Shown: positions 58,277 through 64,000 of the stretch, piece by piece | How positions within the stretch are numbered: the first letter of the stretch is position 1 | How the letters are laid out: each line of letters begins with the position of its first letter | Assembly (NCBI GenBank): GCA_015501585.1 | Contig: JADNRY010000274.1 | Location: forward strand, 1 to 64,000 | From: Rhodocollybia butyracea | Lineage: Eukaryota > Basidiomycota > Agaricomycetes > Agaricales > Omphalotaceae | Direction: 5' to 3' | DNA: 64,000 nucleotides | The notes under the pieces: model-generated | Seen by the model: the letters and a program-made list of their open reading frames with translations, nothing else | The model's database searches: none | What the model was told of the DNA's origin: nothing | Translations under genes and position numbers: made by a program

Positions 58277-60367
58277 CTACGCAATTCTCTCCATCTCGAA
58301 CCCTTTAAACCACACATACTGATCCCTCGGCGACGCCCACTCCTTCTCGTGCCCCCCAAAAAACGTGCTACAACAATATCAGCGTAACCAGAACCAAGAC
58401 CAAAGTACCCAAACATCAAGACAAAGAAAACATGAAAACTCGAATACACACCTGAAAAACAACCCCTCAAACCCCGTAGCCTTCGATCCATCGTCTTCGT
58501 TGCCTGATTCTTCCATGCGCGCTGGTTCACGAAAAGCCTCTACCCCGACAAAAGGAACTTCGTTGTCCGAGGTTACCGAGGTTACCGCAGGATACGAACC
58601 GGAATCCGAACCAGAATCCCGGACAAAGACCCATGCCCGACGAAGTATGCCAAGAAGGCCACCAGGACCGAACATCCCTCCCGAGCTTGTCGAGGGCTCC
58701 TCCGCACTCGTCGTTTTACTTTTACCGCGTTTTTCGTCCTCGCCAGCCTGCGACGAAGCAGAAGCAGAAGCAGTACCAGTCGTACCAGGCGTAGTGGTAG
58801 AACCGGAACCAGAACTACCCGTACCCGTCCCCCGATAATAAACATCCCCTCTCTGAATAACCCTCCGCCCCTCAACCCACAGCTCAAACCCCCCATCCGG
58901 CACCCCTGGCGTATTCAGCCTCACGATCTGTCGTACACGTGTCCATTCTCCTCGGTTGAAGGTAAAAGACCCGCGGCCTATGGAGAGCCCCCAAGCGGCG
59001 TCGCAGACGGATTGAGAGTCAGAGCAGAGGGAGGCGGTCTGTTGGTTCTTTGGGGCGTACTGATGTAGGGACATAGAGATGGATGTAGAGAGGCACGTAG
59101 AGAGAGAGTACGCAAGGAAGCCGGAGAACGCCAAGAATGAAGGAGAGGAAAGAAAACGAAGGGGACAACGAAAGAAAAAAGCTATCATCAGAAACCGCAC
59201 TCAAAAAAACCATGCCACTCACAAGATACAGCTCCCCCGCTCCTCCCTCCCTCCACATCAATCTCGTACTAAAACAATCCTCCGCCTTATTTCCCCCCGA
59301 ACATCCTTCGTGCCCACCATACATCCCCGGGAGCTTACCGCCCTTGACGAAATCGAAAGTTGCAGGAAAGAAGATGGAGTAAGAGAGCAAGACGGTGCGC
59401 GCGCGGGAGAGGTTGAGGGGTGCGCGTAGAATTCGGCGCCGCCTTGGGGTTTTTGTGCGGGATTGATGGAGTTGAGAGGGTAGAGGAGTTGAAGGATAGA
59501 GTTGGAGGAGGGCGGGCTGGTTGGAGGGTTTATCGTCGTATTGGATCCGAAGATCGATTGAGGATTGGGATTGAGATTAGAAGCATCTGAAGCGATACCG
59601 TCGATAACATCTAGGGATGCCGAACCCACAAGAGGAGATCCCGAGTCCGACCCAGATAATACAGCGCTCTCGTCTACAATCTTCAAATTCTGCTGTCCAC
59701 CCGCGAATTTCATTATATTGAAGGAAGAAAGGTCGGTCATCCGGGAGGGTTGAGTCCATATTGTAGTCTGTGTTGTTGGTGTTGTTGTCGCTGTCGATGT
59801 AGAAACGATACTCGTCGTCGTAGGAGTAGTAGTTGTCGTCGTCGTAACCGTAACCGTAACCCTCTCCACAATCGTCGACGGTTCCTGAGGTTGAGGCTGA
59901 GAAGCAGACAGTGGCACTGAAGAAGAATCCAATTTCGAGTGAACTGTTTCGGTAACTACGACGCTGACTGTGGACGTTATAGTGGTTATCGTGAACGTGG
60001 AAGGATCTACGATAGAAGTAGTAGGCGTTGAAGAAGTAAAAGTAGGTGTAGGCGGGGAGATAGTGATATATTCCGTTATTGTAGTTATTGTTGATGGCAT
60101 TGGCGTTGATAAAAGCGCTGATAAAAACGATTCTGAAGCTCCAGCGATAACTCTGCTATCGATGAGCTTGAACTTGGCGGGAATTGCGGGATTTGAGATT
60201 GAGCTTGAGGATGTCGGGTGGAGTATTCCTGTGACGAAGACAGTACTAGTGACTGTTCCGCTTTCAGTGTTTTGAACAGAGATAGCTGTAGCAGCCAAAG
60301 ATGATGCGATAACAGAGGTTACAATGGCTAGAATTGAGAATGGCTTGTGCAGCGAGACGGAGACCAT
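58277..60367 (-). CDS. Secreted polysaccharide lyase family 14 (alginate/glucuronan-lyase-like) protein, with one frame break
   Basis: The ATG at 60367 begins a hydrophobic N-terminus (FSILAIVTSVIASSLAATAI). A long Thr/Ser/Pro-rich stalk follows, then the lyase domain: WTQPSRMTDLSSFNIMKF, LLYPLNSINPAQKPQGGAEF, YSIFFPATFDFVKGGKLPGM, YGGHEGCSGG, CFSTRLMWREGGAGELYL, YAPKNQQ, VCDAAWGLSIGRGSFTF, LNTPGVPDGGFELWVEGR, DVYYR, GFEGLFF, STFFGGHEKEWASPRDQ and WFKGFEMERIA, with the stop at 58277. These are the conserved blocks of fungal PL14 proteins, which cleave polyuronates by beta-elimination; the substrate here is unknown. A low-complexity insert of roughly 110 residues splits the domain between DVYYR and GFEGLFF. 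A frame break lies in the run of four C at 59417-59420, where a fifth C restores YAHPLNLSRARTVLL. Confidence 0.85.
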
Positions 60368-60719
60368 GATGAAAGGAAGGAAAGAAAGAAAGAAATGCGT
60401 GGAAGGCGATCAAAAGTTCAAAAGTTCAAAATCCGCTGATTTAGAATTATACTGACTATATGGTCGGTACATTGGATGTACTACGCTGACAGAGCGTAGC
60501 TCTATATTGAATGTACAACGATGAGAGAGTTATAGGTGTTAACGAAATAACATTGACGATGACGGTTTAAACATAAGCGCTAGCAGGCGCAGGCGCTTAT
60601 GAGCTGTCAAGGTTGGTTTTTGACCTCGAACATGCCATTGTTGAGTCGTCTCGAGCGAAGCCTTCCGTAGCAACACGGTAGTTGCGGCGCTTATTTATAA
60701 CACAGCTATCGATCCCAAC
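60368..60719. promoter_or_regulatory. Upstream region of the PL14 gene
   Basis: Purine-rich leader just before the ATG (GAAAGGAAGGAAAGAAAG). Otherwise no motif is assigned. Confidence 0.35.
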
Positions 60720-61600
60720 CCCACTCTTGCCAACCATATTCTACTCAATCATCTCTGCGCTTACCGTAACAATCACGGAGAGCTCAGGATTATGACGAAG
60801 ATACTTTTCATGGAAACCGTTTGGTCAAGACACGGTGTTCCTCACATACCGGCCACTCATTCCGCATTGGAAGCACTACTTGTTGCTGCTGGGCATTCCG
60901 TCAGATGTTGTCAAAGTCACTGGGCGCCGGAAGTCAGATTCATTCGCCAAATATGAGGAACTTACCTCGCAACTGCACATTCTTAGACTACGTTTACAAC
61001 GTTCCTATGTTCCTATTCCTCCCAGCTCGGATACGTCCACCACAACAGATACAATCCATTATGATGTTCCGTCGCGCACCCATCTACCCTGGCACATTAT
61101 GCTAATAGACGACCTTCATCTAACACTTCACATATTAATTCAAATAGCGTTCCTTTTCTGTTCAATAACTTCACTTTCCTTGGAGTACTGATCTGGTGAA
61201 TTATGTTGAACACCCACAACGTTTTAACAGGATTCATTGATTCGGCTTTGCCGTTCGTTGCCGCCGTGTCGGGTATCCCTCCGACCTTACACCCACAACA
61301 ACTCTCCAGGTTCACGCGTTTTACCGCTAGCACTTTTTTCCTTGTCTGGTATTGATTGACCTTGATATAACGCCTGTACTGGACATGTGCACTTCGAAAA
61401 TTGCGAGGTTGAAGGGTCAGTTTTATGTTACAGCTCGATATCTGAATTCCACTACAGTCTTGGGTTTGTCATCTGTAGGCTACATGAAGCGTAACTGTCT
61501 GAAGAGACTGTCGATTTCACCGGTGACCAGCTCAGTTGTGCACTCACCCCTTCAGTTTACCTGGAAAACTATGTTGGAGGCAGGAAAATAATCCAGCCTC
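60720..61600 (+). pseudogene. Unrecognised broken coding-like stretch
   Basis: Several plus-strand pieces look protein-like but lie in different frames: HDTVFLTYRPLIPHWKHYLL, KYEELTSQLHILRLRLQ, FIDSALPFVAAVSGIP and ARLKGQFYVTARYLNSTTVL...VHSPLQFTWKTML. I cannot name the family. It may be the remains of one multi-exon gene or of two. Confidence 0.25.
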
Positions 61601-61749
61601 CTGCATTATTATCCGAGGTTGCCATACGCCCAATCAACGGCAGTAGTATTTAATTCCATCAGCGCAACAGTGTGATAATTCGGTACTACGAAACTGCTAC
61701 GAATTGTTCAAGACAGTCAATCACTTCTCACTTCGTTCTCGATCTCAGG

Positions 61750-61960
61750 TGTTCGAGTTGGTAAAATGAAAACATACATTGAAGATTAAAGAGATAGTTG
61801 GGGATAAGCTCAAGTGGCCACCGAACAGTTTTGGACTGGACGATAATGATACTGTTACTAACTTGTAGCGCGCGCTAAGGCGCCAGTGCAAATCAGTCAA
61901 ATCAGCTGACGAAACTGCCTGTTGCTCCCTCTTGACTTCTTACCACCATGTATAAAATTT
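61750..61960. repeat. Diverged copy of 48340-48545
   Basis: Both regions share TTCGAGTTGGTAA, GATAAGCTC-AGTG-CCACCGA, TTTTGGACTG and GTAGCGCGCGCTAA, in the same order and orientation. This links the lyase unit at 48 kb to the one at 60 kb. Confidence 0.65.
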
Positions 61961-62029
61961 GGTCCCGAGATCCCAGGTAAGGTTTCAACACCTTTCTGAG
62001 GTTACTGTTCCAGTGCTACTACCATCATG

Positions 62030-63336
62030 ATCAGAGAACAGCAACTTGATGAACTCTTGACCGGAGATCGTGGGTAAGTCATTGTGCACCCACTATTCCA
62101 GTGCTGGTCATGATGAAGGATAGGGATCAACAGGACAAGCCACAGCTCAACGCAGATAGACCAGGCAGGTATGTCTTGCCCTCCCATCCCCATTTTGCGA
62201 ACTCAGCTTACACTTTTTGATAGCATGTTTGCCAATTCTTCCCACTTAAAATTCGTAAACTCGCAATTTCTAGTGGCAAACAGCATCCACTATCATACCT
62301 GGAGTGAGTCCTTCAGTTTCTTTCTTTGCTTCTCCAAGTGATACTGTGTTTAAGATACCAATGATGTGTCGCCTATTCAGAATTGGTTAAAAGCACCTGA
62401 CCCCTCCACAAATTTTGTGGCAGCATGCGATAAGAGAACACCTGGAACTGGAGATTGGATATGCTCTCATTCACAATATACTCAGTGGTGCCGGGGCAAG
62501 CCTGGAATCCTATGGATACAGGGCAAAGGTACAGAGTGCTTTCTACTACAATTGGGTTGCAATCTCAGCAAATTTACCTAGTTGGATCTGGAAAAACAGT
62601 GCTCTCGTAAGCATGAAGGAGTCCTTATAGCTGCTTCCTCTAATTATTTTTTTTCTGCTTCAATTTAGGGCTGCTATCATTGAAGATTTGCAAATTAATC
62701 CAGCAGTCATGTGCTGCTACTATTATTTTGACAATCGGGATAACTTGAAGATGAAGACAAATGCCCGAGGTCTCCTACAATCACTTTTGCTGCAAATGGC
62801 CACAAGGACGGAAGGGGTGCATCCTGCACTGCATGAGCTGTATACAAAGTGCAAAGGTGTAATGAAGCCCACAACAAAGGATTTGAGTGCAACTCTTGCA
62901 GCTGTTGCTAAGGATTTGAGTCCTGTCTTCCTTGTCCTGGATGCAATGGATGAATGCAGCGAGACAATTGATGTGTTCAAGCATCTTGCACATCTTAAGA
63001 AGAACCTCTACATAGCTGTAACCAGTCGATATTTGGCTGAGACAAGTTATGAAGCCTCATGGCATATTCACCTTGATGATACAGAATCTTTCCGTCGGGA
63101 TGTCGCCAGATACCTGCAAGACAAGCTCAGCCACAGAAAACTGAAGCCCAGAGCTGTTCAGAGAAATAGTTAAGTATTTAACTCAAGGTGCTCAAGGCCA
63201 GTAAGTGATCCAACAAATGAATTGACTTGCAACTGACGCAATCCTGACAAAGGTTTCGTTGGGTTGACTGCCAAGTAACGGTGCTGTAGAAACAGCGGTC
63301 AGTCAACACAAGGTCGACAGCCTACTCACCTGAGAG
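62030..63336 (+). pseudogene. NACHT/STAND NTPase (fungal NLR-like) gene fragment, interrupted by a copia element
   Basis: After poorly defined 5' exons, the NACHT lead-in VSPIQNWLKAPDPSTNFVAA and GKPGILWIQG appear. The P-loop is built across introns: exon end at 62528 (GK), a 25-nt exon 62582-62606 (VGSGKTVLS) and exon 62669 onward (AAIIEDLQINP), giving GKVGSGKT. Walker B is VFLVLDAMDEC at about 62920-62955, then IAVTSRYLAE and LSHRKL. At 63141-63150 a 1-nt insertion shifts the frame before FREIVKYLTQGAQGQ and FRWVDCQVTVL, which ends in a TAG. The copia LTR starts at 63337. NACHT proteins act in fungal nonself recognition and programmed cell death; this copy is unlikely to be functional. Confidence 0.75.
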
Positions 63337-63800
63337 TGTTAGGGATGTTATAGGAGTTTGTAAGAGTGCTGTGAGAGCAGAACAAGTGTCCAGACGAATA
63401 GTAGGATTCTTGGTTATTGTTACAGGAAAATATCTACAGTATTTATACTACAGAATATAATAAACCCTATAACAATGTATGAGTCTACTTGAGTCGTACT
63501 GCTAAACATAGTGCATATACATGTGCATAATGTACCCTAGAAGATGGAGTCCGTATGGTAATTCTATAGGTAATGTTCATAGGTACTGCAAGGCAGCGTA
63601 CAAGCTATGTATCATAAGACTAATAGCGAATGGCATAATTGACTACATCTATACGAACCTGCGTAGAGGCTGCGTCTAGTGTTTGAGGGTGAGTTTCAAC
63701 ATAGCATATATCGACAGTTCATCGATCGTATAGCAAGTGCGTCTAGTCGACTCACATTACTGATTAGATACGACTCATAAGTGGTAATCTAGTTTCAACA
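63337..63800 (-). mobile_element. LTR of a Ty1/copia retrotransposon (3' LTR, minus strand)
   Basis: It runs TGTTAGGG...TTTCAACA on the plus strand, so on the element's own strand it starts TGTTGAAACT and ends CCTAACA, with TG..CA termini and 5-bp inverted TGTTx/xAACA ends. Length is 464 bp. The element is oriented right to left, and its body continues beyond the window. Confidence 0.82.
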
Positions 63801-63809
63801 CTCCCCCTC
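63801..63809 (-). other. Polypurine tract of the copia element
   Basis: GAGGGGGAG on the minus strand directly abuts the LTR start TGTTG, the classic copia plus-strand priming site. Confidence 0.8.
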
Positions 63810-63895
63810 GCTAAGAATTGTAGCTAAGAAGTATAATTTTTATCGACTTTAAACGGCATTATAGTTTATAGACATATTGCACAGTCTATGACGAA

Positions 63896-64000
63896 TCAGT
63901 TAAAGAGAATTCCTAGACTGTTACGGAATTTCTGGAACTTGACAAGTGCAAGGTTCTTCGTGAGAAGATCTGCGACATTATCATCAGTAGGAACATAGAA
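63896..64000 (-). CDS. C-terminus of copia polyprotein (RNase H end), partial at window edge
   Basis: The minus strand reads YVPTDDNVADLLTKNLALVK, then FRNSLGILFN and a TGA at 63896. This is the standard end of Ty1/copia RNase H (Y-PT-DN-AD-LTK). The reading frame is intact over these 34 codons, so the copy may be recent. Confidence 0.85.
   Translation of the reverse strand, partial: FYVPTDDNVADLLTKNLALVKFQKFRNSLGILFN

Larger units (their letters stand above)
55440..60367. repeat. Tandem unit B: hydrophobin-like gene plus near-intact PL14 gene
   Basis: Partner of 51800-55440. The boundary falls immediately upstream of the dead lyase gene of unit A. Confidence 0.8.

Noticed and set aside
1..64000. 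CRISPR arrays, bacterial operons, rRNA genes, telomeric repeats
   Set aside because: No regularly spaced repeats, no ribosome-binding-site-led operons, no rRNA-like blocks and no TTAGGG-type arrays were seen. The gene structure is clearly eukaryotic.

Overview
The window is nuclear DNA of a filamentous basidiomycete, most likely a mushroom-forming Agaricomycete. The evidence is short introns (about 50-60 nt, GT...AG, with CTAAC-type branch sites where visible), a family-14 polysaccharide lyase, a hydrophobin-like pair, a fasciclin protein, an adenylation-thiolation-reductase enzyme, F-box and STAND-NTPase genes, and DUF6534-type membrane proteins. No genus is claimed.

Left part (1-24 kb) is mostly ordinary gene space. 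It opens with a cluster of one intact and several broken copies of an unrecognised secreted-protein family (0.1-4.6 kb). Then come a PlsC-type glycerol-phosphate acyltransferase (4.7-6.9), a multi-pass membrane protein (7.3-8.8), a C2H2/RING protein (10.3-11.1) divergent from bystin/ENP1 (11.7-13.4), a small 8-cysteine secreted protein (14.3-14.6), an A-T-R adenylating reductase (15.1-19.1) and a GH5_12-like steryl-glucosidase/glucocerebrosidase (19.4-22.2). A relic of the acyltransferase last exon lies inverted at 22.8-23.1 kb.

Middle part (24-48 kb) is accessory DNA. It holds a 153-bp MITE, a two-TM membrane protein (26-27.7), and a direct segmental duplication carrying a DUF6534-like gene and a relic of the secreted family, separated by a dead copia fragment (28.5-37 kb). 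After a fasciclin gene (37.2-38.6) comes an array of three F-box paralogues (only the middle one intact). Three different terminal-inverted-repeat transposons sit side by side between the first two. The third F-box copy is fused head-on to a lyase relic.

Right part (48-64 kb) has an APH-like kinase gene (48.7-50.6), then two tandem units, each made of a proline-rich hydrophobin-like gene plus a PL14 lyase gene. In the left unit the lyase is dead; in the right unit it is nearly intact. The window ends with a NACHT gene fragment cut by a copia retrotransposon whose LTR, polypurine tract and RNase H end are visible.

A recurring feature is the single-nucleotide frame break, often in a G/C run, in otherwise well conserved genes (bystin, GH5, fasciclin, APH kinase, both hydrophobin-like genes, PL14). 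Either the assembly carries uncorrected homopolymer errors or the region is eroding; this limits every statement about 'pseudogene' here. Exon limits were read by eye from splice consensus and reading-frame continuity; nothing was searched or aligned by computer.
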